A stretch of 64,000 nt of DNA, taken from NCBI GenBank assembly GCA_024811115.1, contig JAKOGH010000747.1, positions 408,619 to 472,618 of the forward strand. The letters are read 5' to 3'. Each line of letters opens with the position of its first letter. The first letter of the stretch is position 1. Made by a program: the position numbers and the translations under genes. The DNA comes from Terana coerulea (lineage: Eukaryota > Basidiomycota > Agaricomycetes > Polyporales > Phanerochaetaceae). Under the pieces are notes generated by a model that did no database searches, had not been told where the DNA came from, and worked only from the letters and a program-made list of their open reading frames with translations. Positions 22,710 through 34,873 of this stretch are shown here, in pieces.

Positions 22710-23380
22710 ATGGTACGTCCAAACCTCCCTTTGCTCAGCTTTCGCTGATTTCCTGCCTTCAACTCCCTGTACTGCGAATGCGGTCTCGCTCCGTCCAACT
22801 CATCTACGCACGCAAACACCCCGCACGTCAATAGGCTTCATTGCACTTCTGCTCGGAATGCAATAACCTCCTGTATCCCAAGGCGGACCCGGACCGTCGC
22901 ATCATGGTGTATGCGTGTCGGATTTGCCCATACGACGAGATAGGCGAGAACAAGTGTGTTTACCGCAACGATTTGCTCACGGTCACAAAGTGAGTCTTCA
23001 CCTCCTTGCATTCTCCCTCCGTCCCCGCGGCGAAGGATTAACCGGCCGTTCACCAGAGAACAGCGTGGAGTTACGCACGATCTCATGACGGATACCACCC
23101 TGGTGAGCTCTCCATGCATTGAGGACTGTGTTTCATCTCACAAGTATGCTGTAGGCGCATGCCTCAATGCTCTGTCCAGAATGCGGTCATAACGAGTACG
23201 TGCGGCAACCTTGGTAAGTCTTCAAAACACACATTGATGTCATGAAACAGTGCCGTGTACTTTCAAGACCAATCAAAACGGAAGGAAACGCGGATGATCC
23301 TCTTCTACGTCTGCACCAAATGCAATCACAGCTACCTGGATCCTACGCTAGGCACGGAAACTGAAGCGGAGGTTGATTGA
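22710..23380 (+). CDS. RPB9: RNA polymerase II subunit RPB9
   Basis: This is the small zinc-ribbon subunit of RNA polymerase II, needed for start-site choice and transcript cleavage. The coding part of the first exon is only the ATG (22710-22712). The next exon starts at 22835: ASLHFCSECNNLLYPKADPD, RRIMVYACRICPYDEIGENK, CVYRNDLLTVTK. Further exons give EQRGVTHDLMTDTTL, AHASMLCPECGHN and DAVYFQDQSKRKETRMILFY with VCTKCNHSYLDPTLG, ending EVD-stop. Both four-Cys zinc ribbons are intact (CSEC/CRIC and CPEC/CTKC). Length, about 120 residues, is standard. No frame break was found. Confidence 0.96.
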
Positions 23381-23625
23381 CACGCCGACAAGCACACAGC
23401 CCAATGTGCAACCTTGGCGAAGCTTCGAACCTGGCAATTTGCACCCTTTTGCTGCGTCCGGTCCATGTATACTTATGCTATATCACTCTGTAATTGATAG
23501 GAATGGTCAAGTGTATATTAAACTGCTATACCCGGAGTAAAAGATAACCATTAGAGCGACTCGACAAACTGGAATGAGCGACAAATTTGTTGAGGGAGCG
23601 ATATTGAAGGCTATCCAGAAAATGT
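23381..23625. other. Intergenic between convergent RPB9 and FAD oxidase genes
   Basis: This is 3' flanking sequence of both genes. It is AT-rich and has no other feature. Confidence 0.5.
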
Positions 23626-25624
23626 TCAAAGTTTCCAACCTCCAGCGAGACCCATGATGTTGTCCGGGTCGTACTGCTTCTTCGTGGCTTGCATGCGGGC
23701 AAGGCTGCTACCAAAGACCCTCTCAATTGGTGTGCCGGCCTCGGCGTAGTTGCCATACACGGGTGCGTTGGCGATGTCCTGGCCTTCGCTCACCGCAACC
23801 CGCGTCAGCTGCTCAGCGCTCTGCCGGGCGGCATCCTGCAGGACGCTGTCGGACACCGGGAGTTCCCAGGCGTAGTAGATGTTGAGAGGCAGGAGCGCGC
23901 TGGCGCGTTCCGGAGGATATGCAGATGTCGAGACGGATCCGTGGCTGAAGATGCTCGGAAGGAAGGGTTCGACGTCATAAGAGACGAAGGTGGCGGACGC
24001 AAGGCTCAATCGGGGGCCCCAGAACTGGATATGAAGGGTTCAGCGAAAGCTCAGCATACTGGAGTTATCGCACTTACGAGGCTCTCGTTAACAACAGCAT
24101 CAAGGACTTTGGGGGTCAACTGCAACAAAGGCACCGTGTTGAAGACACCGCTGTCACATGTTCAGCTCAGAGCTCTGCTCTAGGGTACTGAGAGCTACTT
24201 ACCGTGTCCCACCAGTAGCATTAGCAGGAGACGATTGTACCAATGACGAGAAGGATCGAGTGCTGATGTCCTTCGTGAAGTGAGGGATTGCCAAGTAGTC
24301 GTCGAAGATACCGTCAGGCGGGGTGGGGCCGTCGTAGAACATCAACAAGGAAACTCCCGGCTACTAAACATGATCAGATGGTCTACAAAGCAGTGGGAAA
24401 GCACGCACTGCGTCAAGCAGGAAATTGTATGTTGGTAGCACCGCCGCTTTGGTGTCAGTCACCTCGGCAGAAAACTTGGCGGTGGCAGCGCTAACTTTGT
24501 CGAGTTGATCCCCGGTGATCGTAATTAAACCACCCTATTCTCAACCATTGAGCCCGTCACGCCAAAGGTTAATTTTGATGTACGTACCCAAACTTGGCCT
24601 TGAGGATAAGTTTTCAATGTCAGACGAGTGACAATACCCTGCGGCATGCTTCAGCTCTGAAAATTCTTGCAATTACGATGAATTTGATACATACAAAGTT
24701 GTTGTAGCCACCCTGTGTAGCCCCAGATGAGCATTACGGCCACGACAGAGTCAGAGAAAACGGCATACCTTCAAGCTGAAGAACAAATCTGGGTTGCTGG
24801 AGTCGACTGCCGTGACCGTCCCATTAGGCAGAACTAGCTCATAGCCGACGATGTTATCTACGGTAAGACCATACTGGTTCGTCAACCAGGAGTAGCCTGC
24901 TCAACAGTCAACTTCCCATAGGAACGCAGAATAAACCGCGACACTCACCTCCGCCAAGACTGAATCCAGCGACACCGACGCCTGTCACACGGCCACCCAC
25001 GACGTTTACCCCGAAAGGCTCCAACGCGGCGTACACGTCGTCCCAGATAAGTCCCGTGCCAATGTCAGCGGTCTGCGAGTCAGAGTTGTAGATGACCTCC
25101 GAGAATCGGTACATGGCGATGTGGACGCCGGTGGTGGACGAGAAGCCGGCATTAGTCGCGTGGCCGCCACCTTTCACCTGCGAGAAGGTTAGCGCTTAGA
25201 TTATGCACAACAAAAGTGGCTCTTACAGCGAAAGGCGTTTGTGTTGAGCCCAGAATTTGGAGCTAGAAGCGAAAAGATTAGCTGCTGCACAGCTGTCACC
25301 AATTGAAGTTGACACACGATTTTTCCAACGTCGGCTGCAGTGCCTGGCTCGACAGAGCAGGCGGCGATATCAGAGCTTGAAGTGGCCCAGTGACCGACGT
25401 CCTTGGTGTAAAGGATGCTTCCTATATAAGCGATGAGTACAGTGTCGAAAGGTATTCTAAGCGCAGAAGAACTTACCGGGGAAGTACACATCCGAGGAGG
25501 ACGAGATAGCTTGGGCTATCTGCTTACAGACAGAGTTGACAGACCGCGCGGTGCGGTCGAGGCGAGCATTGGCTGCTGTCGCGAACAACGCGACTGCACT
25601 CGAGACAATGACCGCGTGGCGCAT
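23626..25624 (-). CDS. Secreted FAD-linked oxidoreductase (BBE-like/VAO fold)
   Basis: This is a flavoprotein oxidase of the berberine-bridge/6-hydroxynicotine oxidase type, probably acting on sugars or secondary metabolites outside the cell. MRHAVIVSSAVALFATAANA is a clear signal peptide. The mature part has ILYTKDVGHWATSSSDIAAC (substituting for the usual YxxxxxxYWS), then KGGGHATNAGFSSTTGVHIA with the FAD-attachment His, IGTGLIWDDVYAALEPFGVN and VVGGRVTGVGVAGFSLGGG (pyrophosphate-binding loop), AGYSWLTNQYGLTVDNIVGY and ELVLPNGTVTAVDSSNPDLF. The C-terminus PVYGNYAEAGTPIERVFGSS and KKQYDPDNIMGLAGGWKL-stop is the BBE domain. More than seven short introns interrupt it. Length is about 500 residues, normal for the family. 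The substrate cannot be predicted. Confidence 0.9.
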
Positions 25625-27121
25625 CTTGCACGTAGGGAAGGGTGAGGATGTGCTGTACGCTGCTGTGTCGAGCCACCACACGGGCGAAAGGACAAGTCTC
25701 CGACGACATATTCCTCGCGGCCTTATAAGCAAACGGCTGGTGAACGCGTAAGGCCAACTTGGCAACCACCGAGAGCGTCATACGATCTCATCTCGGCAAG
25801 TTGTGCCTCTGCCGATTGGGAGAACGTAAGCTGCAATATCAATAACGGACTGAGCGGTGATGGTCTGCCGAGACGGGAATAAGTGCGTGTTTTGATGTCC
25901 CGGCCGGTGACCGAACGCTCTTCAATAAATCAATATCCAAATCCTTGATGCGGCTGAGATTGAGGTACGATTGAGCTGCAGGTACGATCACCGCAAGCCT
26001 CCGACGATTCGATTCAAGGCTCAAGCACAACACAACCCCTGAACCGACTGAGCTATGGCAGCCGTTTTGCAGGCTAAGATGACCACTGAGAGAATGTAAG
26101 CTACGACTCACTGAGGGTAAGGGCCCTGCGGTCATCGAGCTATTGCCGACGGTGCTGGTCAGACGATTTGCATTCGCGGTCCGACAGGCACCTGTTCATG
26201 ATGCAAATCGCAAACCCTCACCACTGCGCGATGTCGTCAGCTGTGGATTGTGCCTCGGGGCAGTGTGCGACCTTCGTACAGTCGTCAAAGGTTAATACTG
26301 CGTCGAGATTGGCATCAATGCAAGCAAGGCCTAGACAACCGTAGAACTTACGGCAAGTGTGGCCCTTGCAACGCCAGGGGCAATGTGCTATGTGCAGAAA
26401 GGACTTGTTACCAATGAGACTGCGAGGATAATCTAACACCTACGTTCACATGGCTCATCCCATACAGATACGTGCGTGGAATCGCGAGTCTGTTCTTCAC
26501 TAGACGACCTTGAGGTGACCCATTCATAGATGCGAGCACGTTGTGATGAATACAGCGATGAGAGCCGGCACGCCTGTCAACTACAAATGTCGTTGTGTTC
26601 CAGTCGTCAGCTTTCCATAATTTCGGTGGTCGGCTGTAAGCAGCGCTGACTGCGCGGGGTCCGACGACAAAGCCAAGTTGAGACTCTGAGAATAAGGACT
26701 ATTTGCGAGGCCTTCTTTCCGACAAAAGCTGCTGAGGCTTAGTGACCCTGAATCGAAGGAGGTGTAGTATTGTGTACTTCGGCGAAGTACTCTCGTTACG
26801 TAAATCGTAAATCTTCTGTTTTTACCACAAGTGCGGTCAGAGTAGTGCCCTCTACGACTGTCAAGATAATGGTTAAGACTGTTGTTCTCGAAGCGTATGC
26901 CATCGGTATGCCATGAGTGAGCTTGAAGTCGGCACGGAGCGCTCGAGGAGAGGCGCATCAATGTTGGCACTCGCAAGCGCCTACTGCGGCCCACTTAAAG
27001 CTGTATAGTACCCCGGCAGGTGCCGGGTGGCTGAAACGTGACGCCCGTGACTAGGCGTCGGGAACATAGCGTACGGTAAGGAACCCCTCAACGCCGACGC
27101 CCTGCCCCGCCACCTCAAGAC
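25625..27121. other. 1.5 kb without a recognised gene
   Basis: The left part is the FAD oxidase promoter; a TATAAG lies on the minus strand near 25725, about 100 bp upstream of its ATG. A Cys-containing open frame on the minus strand (26218-26439, HIAHCPWRCKGHTCRKFYGC) has no known family. The right part should hold the eL27 promoter. A tRNA-like patch near 26050 does not complete a tRNA. Confidence 0.4.
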
Positions 27122-27771
27122 ATGGTTCGAGGTGCGTAATCACCCTCTATACAGCAAGAACCTATGCTGAAATTATCTCCGTAGTATACAAGCCCGGAAA
27201 GGTACGGTCATGCCGTTAGTTGTCGGAAGTCCAAGGATCTGAAGTTGTCTTGCCTCTTGGTGCATAGGTCGCCATCGTGCTGTCCGGCCGCCAAGCGGGA
27301 AAGAAGGTCGTTGTGATTAAGCAGCTCGATGAGGGCACCAAGGAGCGACCCTACCCCACGCAATCGTTGCGGGCATCGAGCGTTACCCGTTGAAGGTCAC
27401 CAAGCGGATGGGTGCGAAGAAGCTTGCGAAGAGGAGCAAGGTCAAGCCTTTCATCAAGGTGCGCAAACCTGGAGATTGCAATTGTGGCAGAGACTCACGT
27501 GAAGTGCGGCATTGAATCAGGTCATCAACTACTCGCACCTCTTCCCAACCCGTTACGCTCTTGAGCTGGAAAGCTTGAAGGGCTCCGTCGCAGCTGAGAC
27601 CTTCAAGGAGCCATCACAGCGTGAGGATGCCAAGAAGCTGATCAAGAAGCAGCTGGAGGAGAGGTACGCTGGTGGAAAGAACAAGTGGTTCTTCCAACCC
27701 CTTCGCGTACGCAAATTACTACTATTATCGTGGTAGTGTACTCACCATAACCTCATACCATACAGTTCTAG
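27122..27771 (+). CDS. RPL27: 60S ribosomal protein eL27 (one frame break)
   Basis: This is a conserved large-subunit ribosomal protein. Exons 27122-27131, 27185-27201, 27268-27458, 27521-27706 and 27766-27771 splice to [113 protein letters not shown] and [17 protein letters not shown]. The final exon encodes only Phe and the stop. One C is missing from the C4 run at 27354-27357. Without it the frame is lost after ERPYP. eL27 is essential, so this is almost certainly a sequence error rather than a pseudogene. Short first exons are typical of ribosomal protein genes in this group. Confidence 0.95.
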
Positions 27772-30700
27772 TTTTATATCGCTTTCTCTTGGGCTCATGA
27801 GGATGCCTTCTCAAAATTCTCCGCATGTACACATACCACTCCGTGCCGATGGGAATCGACTCGGTTATCGCATCCTTACTACACTCTGCAGACCTCTCTA
27901 CTCCGCTCGCCTTCAATCTGCGAAGTGCTCCACACATCCCGGAGTGGTCCTATGATTGGTGCTTCCGCGTACCTCACCCTAAGCTCTCATGCACTTATGA
28001 TATGTAGCTGCAACGATTATCCTCTCCGTTCGGTCACAAGTGAACAGTCAAGTCAGACGCGGTTTGGCCTGTCCTTTCTCGAAACACCATCAGGTCGGAT
28101 CAGCACTTGCACTGTTCGGAGTCAGACGTGGCTATGAGTAACATGAAGAGACCTTGCACTGGTGTAAACCACATAACCGGCGAGCAACGCTCCGTTGTTT
28201 AAGATATTCTTTCTCTGCTCACTGCATGTGTCTCTGCAATACTATCATCAGGCGCAGCAGCCGCAGTGATGCGCTCATTAGGGTGTTCGTTTTGCAACCC
28301 CACTGGCTCTCCGTAAACGAGGCTAACTTGTGCATGTTGGTGTGTCCTGCGATGCACCTCTGATTTATATGAGCTCGGAATGGTATGCACCTTCCGCCAC
28401 CCTGTGCGTATGAGGATGATGGACCGATGTGGCGTCGGAGGAATAGGCTTATCTACAAGTTACAGATTCGCTACTGTCCGTCTTTGCTGCGTTATTGAGA
28501 TACACCGACTGAATAGGCAGCAGCGGCTCACCCTTACGAACTCCGTGATCTATCTCGGCCGAAGCACACAGGTGCATACCCTGCAGACTTCTACAAAGCC
28601 GTGTGCACCGGTTACTCCTTGCGGCCTTCGGAACGGGATATTGGCGGTAAGTCAACCGATTCAGTTCGCATATACAACCAGCAATGAATGGAGTACCTTT
28701 TCAGCACAGTGTGGCATATGACGTCCAACACCCCGGTCTCACCACGATAAGTGTCTGTAGAATGTTCTTCAGGGAAAGTGTACACGATCTAGGTCTTTCT
28801 GTGACGGATCTCAAGCTTAACTTAACCCTGTGCCATGCAGCCGTCCATAACCTCGGAACTGAGCGTCGAATAGAGAATCCTCGTGCACAAATTGCGTGCG
28901 AAGCGGGGTTCAAAAAGTGGCCATGTGAGTGAGAGACAATGTCGTCCGCCCCACGTCGTGCGCATGCTGACGAAAAGGTATCAGTTCATCGTAGTTGGCC
29001 GTCTGCGGGCAAAAGGTACGTTTTCGCTTGGAGCCGGACCTTGCATCTCTGGTTGACGACCCCGAAGCTTAGGATACGGCTCCGTGGGTGCACAGGCGAT
29101 CTGCGCCCAGGCGCTGCGACCGCGTATACACCAGGTTCCGTGACGCTCTGGGAGTGGCCGTGGCCATATACAGCCTGCCAAGTTCGCCGTTGACGGAGAT
29201 TGGTGCAGTGTGGGTGCGTCGAGAGCTATTAACTGCACCTCCCGAGCTACCTGACAAAGGTCGTGGTGTAGATTATGACTCCGAGATTGACCGGCACAAG
29301 CTTTTGACCCAAAAACCTGTGACAAGCTGCGCAAAGGACGGCGAGGCCGTGTTTCTCGATACGAGCGGAGTAGAAATCGAACTGATGATACCTTTTAGGC
29401 AGGACGCAGCTCGGCCACTCACGTGTTAAACCACGGCCATGCACTATAACGCTCAGCAGCGTTCAGAGAGTATTGGAGGATGGCGTCAGCCGTCTTCTAT
29501 GCGGAAGGACGGCCGTGCTAGAATGCGGCCTATTGTGTGCGAAACGAGCGATTCAACCGGACTTGAGCATGCACGAGTCCAGGATACAGGACGCAGGTAG
29601 CTTTGCGGACTGTGAAACTACGCCTCGTGTTGCACGCCACGATCTTTCATGTCTGGAGCTTGGCAGTCTCTCCTCCGCACGCACGGCGACCGCGACGAGT
29701 CCATCTGCCTCCAGGCAAATCTACGCGCCTTCCAGCGTCCGAGTCGCATGGTGGGACCACGGGATGGGTGTAGGGCACGGTGCGGGACGCTGGCTCGCGC
29801 TCACTTTGTAGGTGAAGCGGGCGCTGGCGGGCCTGACGGCGAACTGAAGGCGAACTTGGTCACGGTCCACGGGGGGTCAGAGCGCTTTCGACTGGACGAG
29901 CAGGGGCGCTACGGAGCGGGATGCTGGCCTTGTGACGGGCTTCTCCCCGCGGCATGGGTATCTGAGCATGAGGACAGACCAACGGATGACAGCTGAGACG
30001 AGTGGGAGAACGAGGCAGCAGATGCTGGCGGCAGTAAAGGACCCATTCCGAGCCATAGCGTGAGTAAACGGCGGCGTATGGCCGGGAGCAAGTAGAAGGT
30101 TTGAGCTAGAGTTAGTTCCCGATTACGTGTGTTCGTTTCAGCTGTGGTTGGAGGAGGGAAATAAACATAAGAAATGGTGCAAAAGCGGAAAATCAGAGCC
30201 CTGGAAACGGGTCGGATACTCACCTCGACCGATCATCCCTGCCGGAACAAACCACGAAAGTTTAGGCACATTAGGACTAGCGTAGGGAGGGAAGCGGCGC
30301 AGGCCTGTCTCAGGGGAGAATGGCCGCGGGCGCTGAACTCTAAGAACAGGCGAGCCGGGAAGCTGGTTCGATTTGTCTGAGATTGAAGTGAGATGTAAGA
30401 AATAATTATTGATCGGATAAGGGGCGTAACGAGAACGTAAGACGGGCATAAGGAGCGTGAGTAAGCGTGGTAACCACGTATTTGTTACCGTCGGCATGAC
30501 CCGCAGGAAGACCTTATATAGCGTGGTCGCTCGTAACACGAGCCACCCCTTCCCCGCCGCCGCCCCGGTACCCAGCGCACGCCTACCGAGATAATATTTC
30601 TGATCGTCGCTGGGCCACTCCGACCGACGCTCTCGTTGCCGCTCGGGCATTGCGTAAACCCCTCACGCTCTCTTTCCCCCACCACCTCCACTGACCACGC

Positions 30701-30884
30701 CCAACATATCCGCGACACAGACCCGGGCGCCCGCCGTCTGCCAAGATGCATCGCCCACAGGGAGGGGCACTGCCCAGCATTTCCGAGTTCACGGCCATGT
30801 CGCAGAGGGCACCGGTCAGTACCACCTCCAGAGGCTTTCGCTGAGTCGCATCTGCTCATATTCGTCGAGGCCCCGGCCGGGAAC
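27772..30884. other. 3.1-kb stretch with no recognised gene
   Basis: This is the largest gap on the left side of the window. Several open frames of 60-170 codons occur on both strands (for example 30138-30650 minus and 29649-29996 plus), but none has a domain, signal peptide with supporting exons, or coherent splicing that I can defend. The last few hundred bases must be the promoter and leader of the velvet gene. A species-specific or non-coding gene could be hidden here. Confidence 0.4.
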
Positions 30885-32791
30885 ATGTCGAGGGATGACA
30901 TTGGTCGCCCGGTTACCTTCTCCGATGGTCAATTTAAGGGCCGTACATTGCGAGCGGAGCTGATAGAGTTGCAGAAGGCTGACTTGGGGCGAAAGTGAGT
31001 AGCGAATTTGCACGCTTTCACTGTGAAGCACTTGTCCATTGCACTCTATGTTGAGCCATGGCAGCATGATATTGCACCGAAGTCGAAGAAGTCACCCAGG
31101 GGCCTTTGTCCCGCATTCACTACGTGCCTCGCGCATGTGCCCATCGGACATGGCTGTCATTTCTCGGCAGTGTCGCCCCTCAATCGGAGCGACCAGTAAC
31201 TGGCTGAGCAGGATAGATCTGTAGGGGTTACTGTTACTGTCCTTTAGGGAAGAGGCATTCAACCTCAAGACGCGTCATAATTCACAATACCCCTGTCTAC
31301 TTGACTATTGCATCAACGCTTACCGACCATTCTTAGATACGCACGGAAGGACAGACGTCCGCTTGATCCACCTCCTGTTGTTCAGCTCAAGCTCTTTGAC
31401 GTTCTTCGCTACGGTACGCCATTCGAAGAACACAAAGAGTTCGAGAGTTATGAGTACGAATCGCTTCCTATGGCGTGGGAAAGAGGCTGATGCAAACTGC
31501 CATTGTAGTGATATGGGTGGATTTGGTATACTGTGTCACATAGATCTCTTCCAGGTGGGCCTGCAGGAGGAGCCGGTCGATCCTTCTGAGGCACCTAACA
31601 AGCGAAGAAAGAAGTCCCCATCCCGCACTCGAGCAGCTTCCACGTCTACGCCAACCCTGTCGACACCAACTTCTGCGTCGCCAACCCCACCCCATCTGTC
31701 GCCTCTCCGTCCTTCTCTTACACGTCCCACTCAACCGCTTCACCGTCATACCCTGGGCCGTCCGGCTCACACAGTGGTCCTAGCAGTGGCTCCTATGGCC
31801 ATTATCCACCGCAGGCTGGCAATGGTGGTGTCCCATACACTGTTCCTCCTCCTGCACCTCCGGCAAGCGGCAGTAACGTCACGCTCCCGCCAATATCCAC
31901 TCTGAATCCGCCACCCTCCGCGTACGGCCCCGGCTTCTCACTACCTCCGATGCATGGTCCGTACTCTCGGTCCGAGCTCACCCTCCCACCCCTTCCACCG
32001 GGACCCCCTCCGCCAGCTGCATCGTATACGTATCCGCCACCCCAACCACCACCAATGTTGCCGCCTCCATCTCAACTGGCTGGGCCTGCACCGGCATCGG
32101 CGCCGCCAGAGTCGCAAGAGGGCAAGCCGAGCCGGCCTCCGCCTGGTGCGCCCGAGGCGGTCTTGGCGATCCTCAACGGGCAGGAAATCCGCGAAGACCA
32201 CCGGTGCACGACCGCGCTCTCGGGCGCCACCATCGCACAGTCGCAGAGCCTGGAGTACCTCGGGCGCAAAGTGCTGATGTTCGTTTTCTCAGTCCGTGTG
32301 CTCCTTCATTCTCGGTGTCTTTCCCTCCTGCCGTGCGCTTGCCCGACGCGGTGCTGACCCGCCTCCCTTTTCGCGTGTGCAGGACATCGCGGTGCGCAAC
32401 GAGGGCACGTTCATCCTCCGCTACCGCGTCTTCAACATCTTCGCCAAGAGCGGGCGCAACGAGGCGATCCCCGTGCTCGCCGAGTGCTACGGCGGCCCGT
32501 TCCGCATCTACTCCACCAAGGAGTTCCCCGGGCTGCGTCCGTCGACGGACCTGACCAAGGTGCGTCGTCTGCCGCCCGCTGTGCCTGGTGCTGAACGACC
32601 CTGCAGCACCTGTCCATGTTCGGCGTCCGGCTGAACTTGCGTGAGACTGAGCGGAAGCGGCGCCGCGGCGGCACCGCCGGCGAAGGCAGTCCGGGCCCTT
32701 CAGTTCTAATCGTGGCCGTCGTAGGCGTCGCCGAAGGAGAGGCGACGATGATAGCGACGACGACGACGGGAGCGGAGACGAGGATGAGTAG
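30885..32791 (+). CDS. velB: VelB-like velvet-family regulator (two frame breaks)
   Basis: This is a nuclear velvet-domain DNA-binding protein that coordinates development and secondary metabolism, usually as VelB-VeA or VelB-VosA dimers. The domain begins GQFKGRTLRAELIELQKADL, GRKYARKDRRPLDPPPVVQL, KLFDVLRYGTPFEEH, DDMGGFGILCHIDLFQV. It then breaks into a Pro/Ser/Gly-rich insertion of roughly 180 residues (PPSAYGPGFSLPPMHGPYSR) and resumes with AVLAILNGQEIREDHRCTTA, LSGATIAQSQSLEYLGRKVL, DIAVRNEGTFILRYRVFNIF, PVLAECYGGPFRIYSTKEFP and HLSMFGVRLNLRETERKRRR. A split velvet domain is typical of VelB. The first intron is 342 bp, long for this genome. One C is missing at 31616-31619 and one base near 32692. 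With both restored the protein ends in an acidic tail SDDDDGSGDEDE-stop at 32791; unrestored it stops at 32837. Confidence 0.87.
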
Positions 32792-34873
32792 AGCTGGTCG
32801 TGGGTTCCAATCAGAAACAAATTTAGGTAATGCATAACAATCTCACTGTACATGGTAAGCGCCCCTCACGCTGGCGAACGAGTACATGGCTAACTACGTC
32901 TCCAGTTCAATCTTATGTTACTTGTAGCTTCATCCTGGCGCAGCTTGCAAAGATTTGTATCTGACTATCGCGAAATGTATCTCAAAAATCGATTGGCTAT
33001 AGTAGAAAATCAACAATATTATGTGGAAATCACAATACAGCAAAGCACAACGTGGCATAACCAGTGGTACTGCCTGGTGGGAAGCTCCGAACGCCACAGC
33101 GATCCCGCTTCCAGGCGCCTTGCTCCCGGTTCTCAGCGCCCTCCGCTGACGATCGAGCCTGGTGGCTGAATTCGGAAGACATCAGCTTTCGATTCTAACA
33201 GTGCCAAACAAGAGTTCGATAGACGCTAGCACAGCCAAGTCAACTTGCACTCGACCATCATCATCCCTACCTCACCATAATATGTTTATGCTGCCACAGC
33301 TTTTTCTTGCATTGCTACGAGTTATCTAGTAACATTCGAAAAGACTGCAGACTCAAGATCAGCCTGCCAGTGAGGAGACTGACAGCTGTGTTGGGCTCCG
33401 AGTAAGTGGTAGAACCATGGCATCTTGCTCTCGGGTCGCAACAGCGGAATAACTGACATATAGGAAATGACTACGCTCTGTTCGATGCGAAGCAGCAAGG
33501 GGAAGACGATATCGTATGGTCTTGTCGCACTCTGGTTAGTTCGCTGCGGCGATGCTAGAAATGTCCCACGACATAGCGGACAGAGCAAAATGGGAAACAA
33601 GCACATTTATGTCTTAAGCACGTCTTTGTGCATCGCCCTTTTGTCGGAGCTGCCCATTTCCCGACGCTGTTCATCTATCCTTTAAGTTCTGTCAGGTTAC
33701 TGGTACCCAAGCGCCCTTGCGACGAGCTTCGATCGTTCCTCAAGACTTCCGGGTTCGCTATTCAGGCCTAGGACTTCACGCGTATGCTGGCTTTATTTAA
33801 TTCAGCTGAAGCATATGTCATGGCCCATAGCAAGAATGAGAACCCGAGACGCAGGTTCGTGCGCTGGCAGTGTTGACTTGACAGCGCTGAGTCTATTAGG
33901 AATTGCAGCTCCACAGCATCAAGGTTAGCTTTTAGGCTGCTTCAATCCCTTGACTCAGACTGAACCAGCAGGGTAAAATTATTCGCTAGATGATCACAAA
34001 CTATCCAAGAGCACTGCTCGCATCGAACACCAGCTGTCGAACTCTACAGCAACAAGCAGAAGATGTCCAATTTATGATGGAAATACCTTGACGTGCTGAT
34101 ATTTAAGGTGCTTCATTTCACTTCGCTGGACCTATTGACCCCGATTGTTCCTGGAAAAGATGGCGGCAGTGCCACAATTTGAGATGCACTAGTGGAATCA
34201 GGACCCTCAGTACCCTTACTAGAGCGCTGGCGCCACCTGAACATTCGGCGAACGCAGTTCCGTGCCCACGACAAACTCAAAGGTGAGCGTTAACATTCTG
34301 GAAGACTAGTGAGCTGACATTGTATTTCACATATCACATGACATACCTCTCGGAGAGTCACGCCGACGCTCCCATTTCGACAGGAACATTCCCGCAAATG
34401 GACCCTGCAAGGTCCTGTGGAATATATTCACCAAAACATAGCATACGATGCCGCGGACTGCAGCGGACAGTCCATCTAGTGTCAAAGGGCGGTACCTGGC
34501 CTGTCATACGCAAAATGCGATTCCTCGCGCTGTGTCCGCCGCCCGAGGCATCCATCGCCCAGCGACGCTTCAGGTTCTTCTCCTAGGTATCCTTCGCCCT
34601 CAGACGCTTCCCGTTTCGTCGGGCAACGAGTGCGAGGTGTCGCATCGACAACACGGATAACCATGATTGTCTGACGGCGGTGCCAGGGCAGCATGGACAG
34701 ACATCGAAACCCCCGGAGGTTACCTGTCGTCGAAGTTTTAGGCAGGCACACGAGTGTCGTCGAATGTACTGGTAAGTCGAACAGTATAAATCTGCTCACT
34801 GACTACGGGCCATTTAACAGACCACCCCCTCAAATTGTCTGCCAATTCATCGATACCACCTGACTCTTTACAA
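32792..34873. other. 2.1 kb without a recognised gene
   Basis: This contains the velB 3' flank on the left and the promoter of the second zinc-cluster gene on the right. Open frames are short, on both strands, and show no family similarity. I see no repeat structure. Confidence 0.4.

Noticed and set aside
25950..26065. tRNA-like sequence on the minus strand (box A-like TAGCTCAGTCGG)
   Set aside because: No matching D-stem, anticodon arm or convincing B box follows; acceptor halves are too far apart for a normal tRNA.
27354..27357. eL27 as a processed or decayed pseudogene
   Set aside because: The gene keeps all introns and every conserved residue; the only defect is one base in a homopolymer, matching the error pattern elsewhere.
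29649..29996. Plus-strand open frame of 115 codons as a gene
   Set aside because: No similarity, no splice context and typical GC-rich chance composition.
32173..32853. 226-codon minus-strand open frame
   Set aside because: It is a shadow of the velB 3' exons; the Ser/Arg-rich translation has no domain.
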